Positions 43,561 through 52,349 of a stretch of 64,000 bases of DNA are shown here, piece by piece; positions within the stretch are counted from its first letter, which is position 1, and the number at the start of each line of letters is the position of its first letter. The DNA is taken from the NCBI GenBank assembly GCA_004963905.1, contig SUGL01000014.1:94699-158698 (forward strand), in the 5' to 3' direction. Position numbers and translations under genes: made by a program. Origin of the DNA: Mesorhizobium sp. GTDB taxonomy: Bacteria; Pseudomonadota; Alphaproteobacteria; Rhizobiales; Rhizobiaceae. The notes beneath the pieces are model-generated. The model worked only from the letters and a program-made list of their open reading frames with translations, ran no database searches and was not told the DNA's origin.

Positions 43561-44541
43561 TTACGCCGACTTCAGGCGTTGCATCACACCAAGCCGCGTC
43601 AGCCCCCTCGGCAGGAACAGCATCGCCAGGATGATCGTCAGCCCCGAGATCACCGGGTGGTAGTCGGGCACGACGATGCGGGCGAGATCGAACACGGCGT
43701 ACATCACCAGCGCGCCCAGGATCGGCCCCAGCAGCGTGCCGGTACCACCGACCACGGTCATCATCAGCGGCAGGAGCATCCAGTCGAGGTCGAACACCGA
43801 GTCCGGCCCGACATGAAAGATGTAGAATGTGTAGAGGCTGCCGGCGACGCCGGCGATGAAGGCGCTGCCGGCGAAAGCGGCGACCTTGACCTTGAGCGTG
43901 TCGATGCCGTTGGCGGAGGCCGCCATCTCGTCGTCGCGCACCGCGATCAGCGCCAGGCCGTAGCGCGAGCGCATCAGCGCGCGGATGGCTAAAGCGGTGG
44001 CAACCATCAGGCCCAAGGCGACGAGATAGTGCGGGCGCAGCGTATCGAAGCTGCTCGCCGGCGCGACGATGCCGAAGGCGCCGCCGGTGAAGTCGCCGCC
44101 ATTGACGAAGATCACCTTGACGATCTCGCCGAAGCCGAGCGTGCCGAGCGCGAAATAGTCGCCATGCAGCTTCGACAAGAGCGGCAGGCCGATGAGGACC
44201 GCCGCGAGCGCCGCGACAAGGCCGCCGAGCAGCATCGTCACCGGATCGAAATAATAGATGCCGGGATGGGCGTCATAGAGCGAGCCCCAGACATAGTTGC
44301 CGCTCCACAGGATCGCCGTGGTGTAGGCGCCGAGCCCGAAGAAGGCATGGCCGCCAAGGCTGATCTGGCCACCGTAGCCGGCCACGAGGTTCCAGCTCTG
44401 CGCCATGATGGCGTAGAGGAAGACGAAGAACAGGAACGAGAAATAGTAAGCGTCGACGGCGCCGGGCAGGAACGGCAGCAGCGCCAGTACCGCGACGACG
44501 ACGATTGCGATCCATTGCAAGGCTCGGCTCATCGCTCTCAT
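43561..44541 (-). CDS. livM: Branched-chain-type ABC importer permease (LivM), second system
   Basis: A 326-residue permease with about nine membrane segments and the LivM signature NLVAGYGGQISLGGHAFFGLGAY. The late cytoplasmic loop RYGLALIAVRDDEMAASANGI contacts the ATPase. Its ATG overlaps the livH stop (ATGA). It is the last gene of the second Liv operon. Confidence 0.9.
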   Translation of the reverse strand: MRAMSRALQWIAIVVVAVLALLPFLPGAVDAYYFSFLFFVFLYAIMAQSWNLVAGYGGQISLGGHAFFGLGAYTTAILWSGNYVWGSLYDAHPGIYYFDPVTMLLGGLVAALAAVLIGLPLLSKLHGDYFALGTLGFGEIVKVIFVNGGDFTGGAFGIVAPASSFDTLRPHYLVALGLMVATALAIRALMRSRYGLALIAVRDDEMAASANGIDTLKVKVAAFAGSAFIAGVAGSLYTFYIFHVGPDSVFDLDWMLLPLMMTVVGGTGTLLGPILGALVMYAVFDLARIVVPDYHPVISGLTIILAMLFLPRGLTRLGVMQRLKSA

Positions 44542-45431
44542 GCCTTCTTGTAGGGCCGGCTGAACAGGCCTTCCGGCTTGAACATCAGGACAGCCAAGAA
44601 CACGCCGTAGGCGATGGCATTCGTCCAGCCGCCCGAGATGAAGAACTGGACATAGGCCTCGATCAGGCCGAGCAGGATGCCGCCGGCCAGCGCGCCGGTG
44701 ACGTTGCCAATACCGCCGAGCGCCAGCGCCACCAGCGCCTTCAGGCTGAAGATGAAGCCGGCAAACGGATTGAACGGAAAGGTGGTCGCCACCGCGACAC
44801 CCGCCGCGCCGGCGAGCGAAATGCCGATAGCGAACGCAACGGCGTTGACGCGGTGCGGGCTGATGCCCATCAGCGTCGCGGCATCCATGTCTTCGGAAGC
44901 GGCGCGCACCGCCTTGCCGACGATCGTCTTGCGCAGGAAGAGCATCACCAGACCGGTGCCAGCGAGCGCGATCAGGAAGCCCATCGAGCGGGTAAAGGAG
45001 GTGCGCACGCCGAGCAGCTCGATGCCGCTTGCCGTGTAGGACGTCACCACGCCCGCGGTGTTGCCGCCCCACACCACCGTCATCAGGTTCTGGATCAGGA
45101 ACATCAGGCCGACGGCGATCAGCAGCGAGACGTTGCGGTCCGCTTCAGCAGCCGCCTTGCGGAACAGGCCCTGATAGATCAGCCAGCCGACGACGAGCCC
45201 GACCGGCACGACGATGAGGAGCGACAGGAACGGATCGATGCCGAGGCCGTAGAACAAGGCCCGCACGAAATAGGCGGCAAGGATGATCATCGCGCCCTGG
45301 GCAAGGAAGATCAGCCGCATGGTGCCGAAGATGAGGCTGAGGCCTACGGCGGCGACGCCATACATGGCGCCGCCGAGCGCACCGTTGATCGAGAGCTGGA
45401 GCAGGATGTCGGGTGGCGGGAGATTGAACAT
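44538..45431 (-). CDS. livH: Branched-chain-type ABC importer permease (LivH), second system
   Basis: A 297-residue permease with eight membrane segments. LSINGALGGAMYGVAAVGLSLIFG and LAQGAMIILAAYFV at the start are family-typical, and EDMDAATLMGISPHRVNAVAFAIG is the cytoplasmic coupling loop. It lies 3 bases after the LivF stop. Confidence 0.9.
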   Translation of the reverse strand: MFNLPPPDILLQLSINGALGGAMYGVAAVGLSLIFGTMRLIFLAQGAMIILAAYFVRALFYGLGIDPFLSLLIVVPVGLVVGWLIYQGLFRKAAAEADRNVSLLIAVGLMFLIQNLMTVVWGGNTAGVVTSYTASGIELLGVRTSFTRSMGFLIALAGTGLVMLFLRKTIVGKAVRAASEDMDAATLMGISPHRVNAVAFAIGISLAGAAGVAVATTFPFNPFAGFIFSLKALVALALGGIGNVTGALAGGILLGLIEAYVQFFISGGWTNAIAYGVFLAVLMFKPEGLFSRPYKKA

Positions 45432-45434
45432 CTT

Positions 45435-46157
45435 CTACTCCAACACGCCCATATAGGCCTTCTGGATTTCGGGATCGGCGATGAGCTCGGCGCCGGTGCC
45501 CTGCATGGCGAGCGAGCCGGTCTGCAGCACGAAGGCGTAGTCGGCGACCTTCAGAGCCTGATGGATGTTCTGCTCGACGAGCAGGATGGTGACGCCCTGG
45601 CCGTGCAAGGTCTGGATGAGCGTAAACATCTGCTGCACGACCAGCGGGCTGAGACCCAGCGACGGCTCGTCCAGGATGAGCAGCGACGGCTCCGACATGG
45701 TGGCGCGCGCGATCGCCAGCATCTGCTGCTCGCCGCCGGAGAGCGAGCCTGCCTTCTGGTGCGCGCGCTCCTTCAGGCGCGGAAACAGCACGTAGGCCTT
45801 CTCCAGCAATTCCTTCGTGCGCGGCCGTGCCTTGGGCTGGAAGGCGCCGAGCTCGAGGTTCTCCAGCACCGTCATCTGGCGGAACAGGCCGCGCCCTTCC
45901 GGCACGTGGGCGATCCCCATGCGGGCGATCTCCTGCGGCGCCTTGCCGACCAGCGACTGGCCGGCCAGGCGGATGTCGCCCGCCTTCGGCTTGAGCAGGC
46001 CGGACACCGTCCGGAGCAGCGTCGTCTTGCCGGCGCCGTTGGCGCCTACCAGCGCGACGATCGTGCCCGGATCGACATGGAGCGACACGCCCCACAACGC
46101 GCCGACGTCGCCGTAGGCGACTTCGAGATCGTTCACTTCAAGCAGCCGGTTCGCCAA
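45435..46157 (-). CDS. livF: Branched-chain-type ABC importer ATPase (LivF), second system
   Basis: A 240-residue ATPase with Walker A GANGAGKTT, signature SLSGGEQQMLAIARA and Walker B LLILDEPSLGL. No ATG lies near the conserved beginning (LLEVNDLEVAYG). A TTG at 46157 with GAGG 6 bases ahead is the best start, overlapping livG by 20 bases. The long in-frame extension upstream is inside livG and is not coding. Confidence 0.88.
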   Translation of the reverse strand: MANRLLEVNDLEVAYGDVGALWGVSLHVDPGTIVALVGANGAGKTTLLRTVSGLLKPKAGDIRLAGQSLVGKAPQEIARMGIAHVPEGRGLFRQMTVLENLELGAFQPKARPRTKELLEKAYVLFPRLKERAHQKAGSLSGGEQQMLAIARATMSEPSLLILDEPSLGLSPLVVQQMFTLIQTLHGQGVTILLVEQNIHQALKVADYAFVLQTGSLAMQGTGAELIADPEIQKAYMGVLE

Positions 46158-46875
46158 GATAGGCCTCGATGACTTTGCGGTTTTGCGCGACCTCGTGCGG
46201 CGTGCCGTCGGCGATCTTCTCGCCATGATCGAGCACGATCACCCGGCTGCACACTTTCATGATGGCGTCGACCTTGTGCTCGACCCACAGCATCGAGATG
46301 CCCTTCTCGCTGCGAACCCGCCGGATGACGTCGACCATGCGCTGGATCTCGGTCGGGTTGAGACCGGCCATCGGCTCGTCGAGGAGCAGCAGCGCCGGGT
46401 CGGAAGCGACGGCCCGCGCGATCTCCAGCATGCGGCGGTCGGACAGCGTCATATGCGCGGTGCGCATGTCGCGTCTCGCCGTCAGGCCGACCAGCTCGAG
46501 CGCGGCGTTTGCCGCTTCGGTCGCATGCTTGACGCGGCCGCCTGCCCCATAGACGGCGCCGACCATGACGTTCTCCAAGGCGGTCATCGTCAGGAAGGTG
46601 CGGACCAGCTGGAAGGTGCGGGCGATGCCCAGCCTCGATATGCGATACGGCGCGATGCCCGTGATGTCCTGACCACGAAACGACACCCGCCCTTCGGTCG
46701 GCGCGTAGATGGCGGTGATGACGTTGAAGAGCGTCGACTTGCCGGCGCCATTGGGGCCGATCAGCCCGATCAGCTCGTTGCCGCCGACCGCGATATCGAT
46801 GTTGTTGAGGACGACAAGCCCGCCGAAGCGCTTCTTGACCGCCTCGAGGCGCAGCAAGGTTCCGTCAGGCTGCAT
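46138..46875 (-). CDS. livG: Branched-chain-type ABC importer ATPase (LivG), second system
   Basis: A 245-residue ATPase with Walker A GPNGAGKST. In place of LSGGQ it has TLSDRRMLEIARAV, an accepted LivG-type variant, and Walker B is LLLLDEPMAGLNPTE. It is the first gene after the palindromic repeat that separates it from the binding-protein gene (284-bp gap). Confidence 0.9.
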   Translation of the reverse strand: MQPDGTLLRLEAVKKRFGGLVVLNNIDIAVGGNELIGLIGPNGAGKSTLFNVITAIYAPTEGRVSFRGQDITGIAPYRISRLGIARTFQLVRTFLTMTALENVMVGAVYGAGGRVKHATEAANAALELVGLTARRDMRTAHMTLSDRRMLEIARAVASDPALLLLDEPMAGLNPTEIQRMVDVIRRVRSEKGISMLWVEHKVDAIMKVCSRVIVLDHGEKIADGTPHEVAQNRKVIEAYLGEPAA

Positions 46876-46928
46876 CGTGTTTTCGTCTCTCCGGTCGAAG
46901 CTATCATATGCGGAAATTGTCGAGGTTG

Positions 46929-47110
46929 GCGCCGCCCCTCATTGCCCTGCCGGGCATTTCTCCCCGTATAGGGACGGGGAGAAAGTGGCTGGCCGCATCG
47001 TCGGTGCCGTTCTTGCGACGCTAGCGATTGGCGAAACCGGCGATGACGGCGCCCCTCTCCCCGTCACTATACGGGGAGAGGATGCCGGCAGGCAGGTGAG
47101 GGGCAGCGCC
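46929..47110. repeat. Palindromic MITE-like intergenic element, copy 2
   Basis: The arms match copy 1 at 2352-2532 (gcccctcattgccctgccgg on one side, tgaggggcagcgcc on the other; tcactatacggggagag inside). The core between the arms is the reverse complement of copy 1's core, so the whole element is inserted in the opposite orientation. It lies between the binding-protein gene and livG and is expected to form a long hairpin in the operon mRNA. Nothing else is visible in the 284-bp gap. Confidence 0.85.
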
Positions 47111-47159
47111 GGCGCTCGAATGGGGTACCTCTGTATGCGAACGACCCGCCTCACCTCGT

Positions 47160-48368
47160 TCAACGCTTGTCCCAGGCCGGCGCCGGCTTGTAGGTCCAGT
47201 TGCCGTCGGGATAGATCAGCTGGTGCTTGCCCTGCCACCACTGGGTGGCGACGCTCGGGATCAGCGCGAAGCCGGTGTCGTCGAATTTCAGATCGCCGAC
47301 CACCGTGTCCTTGAACTCCTGGCCGAAGATCGCGTCATGGATTGCCGACGCATCGGTGCTGCCGGCCTTCTCGATTGCCTGCGCCAGCACCTGCGCGTTG
47401 GCGTAGAAGGCGCCGACGGTGACGGAGTCCTTCTTGAATTCGGCCTCGTAGCGGTCGCCGAGTTCCTTGGCTCCCTTGTAGGGATAGCTCGCCGACCAGA
47501 AACCGTCGGTCAGGATGTAGTCCGAGTCCGGTCCGAGCGCCTCGTGGAACTCGCCGGTCCAGGTGCCCTTCCAGCCATGCAGGTAAGGCACGGAGAAGCC
47601 GAGCTCCTTCATCTGCCTGAGCAGCGTGATGGTGTCGGCCGGCGAACCGAAGACCAGCATGGCGTCGACATCGGCGGCCTTGAGCTTGGTGATCAGCGCC
47701 GAATAGTCGGTGGCGCCGATCGCCCAGGGATCGTCGACGGCGAAGCTATAGCCGTATTTCTTCGCCGCCGCCTCGAAGGCGCCGCCGAAACCCTTGCCGT
47801 CGGGCGAGTCTTCCGAGACCAGCGCCGGATGCTTCGGTTTCTCGTCGGCCGGCAGCTTGTCCCAGATCTGGAACGGCACTTCGGCGCCAGGGCCCGGATG
47901 GAAGAAGAACAAGGCGGAGTATTTGAGCTTCAGCGGCTGCCACTCGAACGGGAAGGCAGTCGTGATCATGTAGAACTTCTTGTATTTTTCCGCGACGATG
48001 GCGCCGGCGATGTTCATCGGTCCGGAATGGGTCGACAGCAGCGCGTCGACCTTCTGCACCTTGATCAGGTTCTCAAGCGCCGAGGCAACCTTGCCTTCGG
48101 AGCTTTCGTCGTCGGCGACGACCAGCCTGACCGGCAGCTTCTTGCCGGCGGACTTCACCATGATGCCGCCGGCCTTGTTGATGTCGGCGACGGCCTGCTC
48201 ATAGGCCCATTTCTGCTCCTTGCCGTCGCCGGCCAGCGGGCCGGTCAGCGAGATCGGCGCGCCGATGACGATCTCGTCACCGGCGGCATTGGCGACGAGC
48301 GTGCCGCCGAGCCCAAGCGCTGAGGACAGCAACAGGCCGGCCAGCATTCCCTTCAGACTGATTTCCAT
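47160..48368 (-). CDS. Branched-chain-type ABC importer, periplasmic binding protein, second system
   Basis: A 402-residue binding protein with a signal peptide (LKGMLAGLLLSSALGLGGTLVANAAG) and the lobe I start IVIGAPISLTGPLAGDGKEQK. LLSTHSGPMNIAGAIVAEKYKKFY resembles binders of amides and aromatic compounds. The ATG at 48368 is chosen because GGGAGG lies 6 bases before it; an ATG at 48374 would overlap that site. The likely ligand is the substrate of the SDR/MoaF/SnoaL enzymes encoded just upstream. Confidence 0.87.
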   Translation of the reverse strand: MEISLKGMLAGLLLSSALGLGGTLVANAAGDEIVIGAPISLTGPLAGDGKEQKWAYEQAVADINKAGGIMVKSAGKKLPVRLVVADDESSEGKVASALENLIKVQKVDALLSTHSGPMNIAGAIVAEKYKKFYMITTAFPFEWQPLKLKYSALFFFHPGPGAEVPFQIWDKLPADEKPKHPALVSEDSPDGKGFGGAFEAAAKKYGYSFAVDDPWAIGATDYSALITKLKAADVDAMLVFGSPADTITLLRQMKELGFSVPYLHGWKGTWTGEFHEALGPDSDYILTDGFWSASYPYKGAKELGDRYEAEFKKDSVTVGAFYANAQVLAQAIEKAGSTDASAIHDAIFGQEFKDTVVGDLKFDDTGFALIPSVATQWWQGKHQLIYPDGNWTYKPAPAWDKR

Positions 48369-48426
48369 TGTCATCCTCCCAGGTTTTCCATCGGGCAGAA
48401 ACCTGCCCGCATGCATGCTCCAGCGC

Positions 48427-48819
48427 CTAGCCCATCGCGGCCGCGACCAGCTTGGTGTCGGTGAACTGTTCGAAACTGACGGCCTTGCCGTCCTGCATTT
48501 CCCAGACATGGACGACGCGCGCGGACATCTTCTTGCCGGTCTTTTTGTAGGTGCCGGAATAGGTGCCGATGCCGACGATGGTGGTGCCGCCGTCGACCAG
48601 TTTCTCCAGCGTGAAGGTGTAGCCGTCCCAGTCTTCGCCGATGCGTTTGAACACGCCGGAGATGACGGCGTCAGGGCCGACATAGGTGCCGGCATAGGGA
48701 AAGCCCGCCATCTCCGTCCAGGCCGTGCGGCCGGTGACAGGCGCCATCATCGCGGCCAGGTCCTTGGCGTCGGAGCCGGCATAGTGCGTCTTGATCGCGT
48801 CGTAGTTCTCGTTGCTCAT
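48427..48819 (-). CDS. SnoaL/NTF2-like protein
   Basis: A 130-residue single-domain protein with the NTF2-like cone-fold pattern. It has a helix pair at the start (DAIKTHYAGSDAKDLAAMMAP), a GPDAVISGVFKRIGEDWDGY helix and strands ending in VVHVWEMQDGKAVSFEQFTDT. Such domains act as isomerases, dehydratases or cyclases, or simply bind a ligand; catalytic residues are not certain. It lies 18 bases after the MoaF-like gene and 58 before the binding-protein gene, in one operon. Confidence 0.82.
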   Translation of the reverse strand: MSNENYDAIKTHYAGSDAKDLAAMMAPVTGRTAWTEMAGFPYAGTYVGPDAVISGVFKRIGEDWDGYTFTLEKLVDGGTTIVGIGTYSGTYKKTGKKMSARVVHVWEMQDGKAVSFEQFTDTKLVAAAMG

Positions 48820-48837
48820 GCTTATGCTCCCAAGCGC

Positions 48838-49632
48838 TCAGACCGGCGCCTTGCCGGGGTCGTAGACGGTCCTGGATTTCTTCTCGATGAAAGCGCCGGC
48901 CGGCTTGTTCTCGACCTTGCCCTGGCTGGTCACGCCCAGGAATTTGCCGGTGGAGCGCATCGTGTCCCAGTTGTAGAAAAACAGCGAGGCGACCGGGATG
49001 ATGAATTCGCGGAAGCCGAAGACATAAAGATTGTCGTCGAACTTCCAGGTGGTCGCGAGATCGACGTCGCCATGGCCGCGCTGCACGCCGACCAGATTCT
49101 GCCAGGCATAGCGCTCGGCGCTCAGATAGATGTGCTCGTAGACGTGGTTTGGGCTGTAGGTGTAGTGCGCGGTGAGCCCGATCAAGTCACGCGTCGGCGC
49201 TGGCTCGTTGCCCGCCGGCGGCACAGCCGGATCGCCAAGAACGCCCGCCGCATAGACCTGCGCGACACGCGGCTCGCCGGGCGCCTCGCCGGGTTCGCGC
49301 ACCCGCTCGCGCACCGAGAGCACACGGCGCGTTCTGGTGTTGACGATGAAAGCCTCGTCCTCGGCCGGCCTGGCGGCGAAGGTCATGTTGATGAAGAAGA
49401 CCTGCGGCGCGACCTCCAGCGCCTCGTACCAGTCGGCGCCGGCCTCGTTGCCTTCGCTCCAGGCCACCGTGTCGGCGGCGGTGAAGGCGAGATCGATGAT
49501 GCGCCCGGTCTTCAGCGTGATCTTGAAGGTTTGGCCGCGCAGCGCATCCGTCGTCGGCAGCCGGTTGGTGGCGATGCCGGCGGCGAAGTCGTCGAAGTGC
49601 TTCCAGTCGGCGGGTCTGTTCTGGTCGTTCAT
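48838..49632 (-). CDS. MoaF-like protein
   Basis: A 264-residue protein. The N-terminal half (FKITLKTGRIIDLAF, AWSEGNEAG, VNTRTRRVLSVRERV) and the C-terminal half (HYTYSPNHVYEHIYLSAERY, LATTWKFDDNLYVFGFREFIIPVASLFFYNWD) match my memory of the two-domain MoaF family. That family was named from the monoamine regulon of Klebsiella, and the molybdenum-cofactor label often attached to it is not supported. An SDR, analogous to MoaE, is encoded 13 bases upstream. The ATG at 49632 has GGAG 6 bases ahead. The biochemical role is unknown. Confidence 0.75.
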   Translation of the reverse strand: MNDQNRPADWKHFDDFAAGIATNRLPTTDALRGQTFKITLKTGRIIDLAFTAADTVAWSEGNEAGADWYEALEVAPQVFFINMTFAARPAEDEAFIVNTRTRRVLSVRERVREPGEAPGEPRVAQVYAAGVLGDPAVPPAGNEPAPTRDLIGLTAHYTYSPNHVYEHIYLSAERYAWQNLVGVQRGHGDVDLATTWKFDDNLYVFGFREFIIPVASLFFYNWDTMRSTGKFLGVTSQGKVENKPAGAFIEKKSRTVYDPGKAPV

Positions 49633-49645
49633 GGCCATCTCCAAA

Positions 49646-50434
49646 TCAATCGACGAAAGCAAGGGTCGGCAGGTCGACGACGGTGGCGCCGCCATCGACG
49701 GTCAGGATCGAGCCATTCATCATCGCCGCCTCGTCTGAAGCGACGAAGCAGATGACATTGGAAACTTCCTCCGATGTCGCCGGGCGGCCAAGCGGCACAT
49801 CTTTCGTCACCAACCGATAGGCTTCGTCGATGGAGCCCAGTCCATGCTTCTCGACGATCACCCGCATTTGCTCGTCGGCCATGGCAGTCGCCACCCAGCC
49901 GGGGCAGATGATGTTGGTGCGCACACCCTGGCGGCCGTAGTCGCGCGCCAGCGATTTGCCGAAGCCGACGCAGGCATGCTTCATGGTGACGTAGCCGGCC
50001 GCCGCGGGTCCGGCGAAAAGCCCGGCGATGGAAGCGACGACGACGATGTTGCCCTTCCGCGCGATGAGATCCGGCAGGCATTCGCGGGCACAGACGAAAG
50101 CGGTATCGAGATTGGTGCGCGTCGCCAGCGCCCAGGTCTCGTCGCTCATCGTCACCGTCGGGCCGACGCCATGGCCGCCGGCATTGGCGACCAATATGTC
50201 GATCGGGCCGATCTTCTCGTGCACTTCGGCAAGGGCAGCGCGCACCGCTCTCGCGTCGGCGGCATCGCCCTGCACCACCAACCCGCCTATGTCCTTTGTC
50301 ACGGCTTCGAGCGGCTCGCGACGCCTTCCCATCAGCACCACCTTGGCACCCTCGGCGGCCATGCGACGGGCGACGGCCGCGCCGATGCCGGTTCCGCCGC
50401 CGGTGATGAATGCCGTCTTGCCGGAAAATCTCAT
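49646..50434 (-). CDS. Short-chain dehydrogenase/reductase 3
   Basis: A 262-residue classical SDR with TGGGTGIGAAVA, ANAGGHG and VVASIAGLF with the catalytic Ser. The active-site motif reads YVTMK, which keeps Tyr and Lys, and the end is VDGGATVVD. It is the first gene of the SDR-MoaF-SnoaL-importer run. The 184-bp gap upstream holds its promoter region and one copy of a 34-bp direct repeat. Confidence 0.88.
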   Translation of the reverse strand: MRFSGKTAFITGGGTGIGAAVARRMAAEGAKVVLMGRRREPLEAVTKDIGGLVVQGDAADARAVRAALAEVHEKIGPIDILVANAGGHGVGPTVTMSDETWALATRTNLDTAFVCARECLPDLIARKGNIVVVASIAGLFAGPAAAGYVTMKHACVGFGKSLARDYGRQGVRTNIICPGWVATAMADEQMRVIVEKHGLGSIDEAYRLVTKDVPLGRPATSEEVSNVICFVASDEAAMMNGSILTVDGGATVVDLPTLAFVD

Positions 50435-50510
50435 TGCTGCCGTCCTCGAGGGCGCAAGGCCCAATGTCGCTGATCCTTTGCCGCGAAGTGTGCGACGATC
50501 GCTTCTGGTC

Positions 50511-50557
50511 GTCTTGTCCGAGCGGGAACTTTGTTTTGACTGAGCGCGCACTTCGCG
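50511..50557. repeat. Direct repeat flanking the yceI block, copy 1
   Basis: A 34-base stretch from gtcttgtccgagcggg to tttgttttgactgag is identical to bases 52226-52259. The similarity continues imperfectly for another dozen bases (gcgcacttcgcg here, agcgcactcgcg there). It has no coding sense in either strand. Confidence 0.8.
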
Positions 50558-50618
50558 GCTCGTCTTGCGAGGCGCCGCGCGACCATACGGGCCGCGCGGC
50601 TGCCCGATCGTCGTCGAC

Positions 50619-51206
50619 CTATTTCTTGATCGCTTCGAGATCGATGACGATGTCGACATCCGGGCCGAGGCCGAAGCCGGCGGCGGCCTTGGCCATCGGG
50701 AAGTCGGCGGTGCTGACCTTGCCGGTGGCGCTGAAGGCCGCCTTGGTCAGCGTCGCATCCCACGGCGCCGGCGCCTCGTTGAGCAGCTTGACGTCGAGCG
50801 TCACCTCCTTGCTGACGCCGCTGATGGTGAGATTGCCAGTGACCTTGCCGGTCTTGTCGTCGACCTTCTCCACCTTGGTGCTTTCGAAGCTGATGGTCGG
50901 GAACTCGGCCGCGTTGAAGAAATCGGGCCCTTTGAGGTCGCTGTCGCGCTGGTCGAAGGCGGTGTGGACCGAGCCGACGTCGAGCTCCGCCTTGACGCTG
51001 CTCTTCGTGACATCGGCCTTGTCCAACGCGATCGTGCCCTTGACGGCATCGAACTGGCCGTGGGCGATGCCATAGATGCCGTGCTTGACGGTGAAGGTGA
51101 CCCAGGCGTGCTGGCCATCGATGTCGTAATTGTCGGCGTGAGCCGCGGCGATCAGCATGGATGCGCCGGCAAAAGCGAGCGCGGCAATCAGTTTCTTCGT
51201 CCTCAC
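50619..51206 (-). CDS. yceI: YceI-family periplasmic lipid-binding protein
   Basis: A 195-residue secreted protein with signal peptide KKLIAALAFAGASMLIAAAHA, then the YceI beta-barrel. YDIDGQHAWVTFTVKHGIYGIAHGQFDAVKGTI opens it, and FDQRDSDLKGPDFFNAAEFPTISF and LTISGVSKEVTLDVKL follow. The family binds isoprenoid-type lipids. A GTG start at 51206 with GGGAGAG 5 bases ahead gives a complete signal peptide, while the next ATG would cut it. It is 38 bases downstream of the membrane-protein gene. Confidence 0.9.
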   Translation of the reverse strand: MRTKKLIAALAFAGASMLIAAAHADNYDIDGQHAWVTFTVKHGIYGIAHGQFDAVKGTIALDKADVTKSSVKAELDVGSVHTAFDQRDSDLKGPDFFNAAEFPTISFESTKVEKVDDKTGKVTGNLTISGVSKEVTLDVKLLNEAPAPWDATLTKAAFSATGKVSTADFPMAKAAAGFGLGPDVDIVIDLEAIKK

Positions 51207-51244
51207 ATATCTCTCCCTATTTTGGTTGTGGTTCTTGGACCGGC

Positions 51245-52141
51245 TCAGGAAAAGCCGAGGGCCGCCCCATGCGGCGCCCAGACGATCGCCGTCACGATGG
51301 CCAGCATCGCCGGGATGGCGATCAGGAGACCGGCAACGATCGGGCGCAGAGGCCGCGTGCCGGGAAGAAGGCCTTGCCGCCAGCCGCGCACCAGCACGGC
51401 CGCGATCGGCGGCAAGGATGACAGGACGAGCGCCACGGGATTGGCCTTGGGCGCCAGCAGCGCAACTTGAAGCAGCACCGTGGCAGCGGCGTAGAGCAGC
51501 AGGGACTCGACGCCCTTGCCCCACGAAGCGGCCGCGCCGCCGCGCAGCTCCGCGAGATATTGCACGAGGCACCAGCCGCCGATCAGCGCGGCGAGCGAGC
51601 CGAGCAATTGTCCGGTGACGATCGAGGCGCCGAGCACCGAAACGACGGCGCCGGAGAGCGACAAGGTGAGCACGGCGGCCGGCACGAGGAACGGCTCTTC
51701 GGCCAAGGCTGACGGAGATGGCTGCTGCGCAGCGAGCATCGCGGCGCCGACAATCGTCAGCAGTCCAACGACAATTGCCGCCATCATCTGCGGGTCGAGC
51801 GAGCCGGCGGCAAAGCGCCGCCAGCCGAGCCACAGGAACGCCAAGGCAAGAGCAACAACGGCAAGGAGGGCTGCTGCCCGGCCGCCCCTCACCCGCTCGG
51901 GCAGCAGGCCGATGACGATGCCGGCAAAGGCGAGATAGATCAGCTTCTGGCTGGCGGCGACCGGCGGCAGGACCGGGGGCCCAAACGTGTCCCGGTAGAA
52001 GAACAGAATCAGTGCCGACCAGAGCAGCGTCAGCACGAGCGACGCCTGCCCAACAAGACGGGCGAGCAGAGCAAGCGCGATGCCGAGCAGTAGCGGCAGC
52101 GCGGCCGTGGTGACCATCGGATTGCCGAGTAACGCGCTCAA
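51245..52141 (-). CDS. Multi-pass membrane protein of unknown function
   Basis: A 298-residue, very hydrophobic protein with about nine membrane segments and short polar loops. It has no signature that I recognise. Leu and Ala make up much of the sequence. A TTG start at 52141 with GGGAGGG about 10 bases ahead is the best signal; an in-frame ATG at 52117 is an alternative. It is probably co-transcribed with yceI, so a role in lipid or quinone handling is conceivable but not shown. Confidence 0.7.
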   Translation of the reverse strand: MSALLGNPMVTTAALPLLLGIALALLARLVGQASLVLTLLWSALILFFYRDTFGPPVLPPVAASQKLIYLAFAGIVIGLLPERVRGGRAAALLAVVALALAFLWLGWRRFAAGSLDPQMMAAIVVGLLTIVGAAMLAAQQPSPSALAEEPFLVPAAVLTLSLSGAVVSVLGASIVTGQLLGSLAALIGGWCLVQYLAELRGGAAASWGKGVESLLLYAAATVLLQVALLAPKANPVALVLSSLPPIAAVLVRGWRQGLLPGTRPLRPIVAGLLIAIPAMLAIVTAIVWAPHGAALGFS

Positions 52142-52225
52142 TCGCCGCCGCCCTCCCAAGGCCTATCGAGAACGTGCCGGCGTGGCCGATCTCAATGTTC
52201 AATTTTGATTGGTCCGACGGGGGCC

Positions 52226-52271
52226 GTCTTGTCCGAGCGGGAACTTTGTTTTGACTGAGAGCGCACTCGCG
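52226..52271. repeat. Direct repeat flanking the yceI block, copy 2
   Basis: Same 34-base identity as at 50511. With that copy it brackets the yceI and membrane-protein genes. It lies in the 208-bp divergent gap ahead of the aldehyde dehydrogenase gene. Confidence 0.8.
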
Positions 52272-52349
52272 CTTCCGGCGGCTTGAAGCGCGCCGGCACG
52301 CTCCATAACCCTCCAGCAAATTGTTCATCGGCTTTTCGAGGAGGATGGC

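Noticed and set aside
48838-49632. Molybdenum cofactor biosynthesis gene
   Set aside because: The MoaF name is misleading: no other molybdopterin gene is near, and the family is linked to the monoamine regulon, not to cofactor synthesis.
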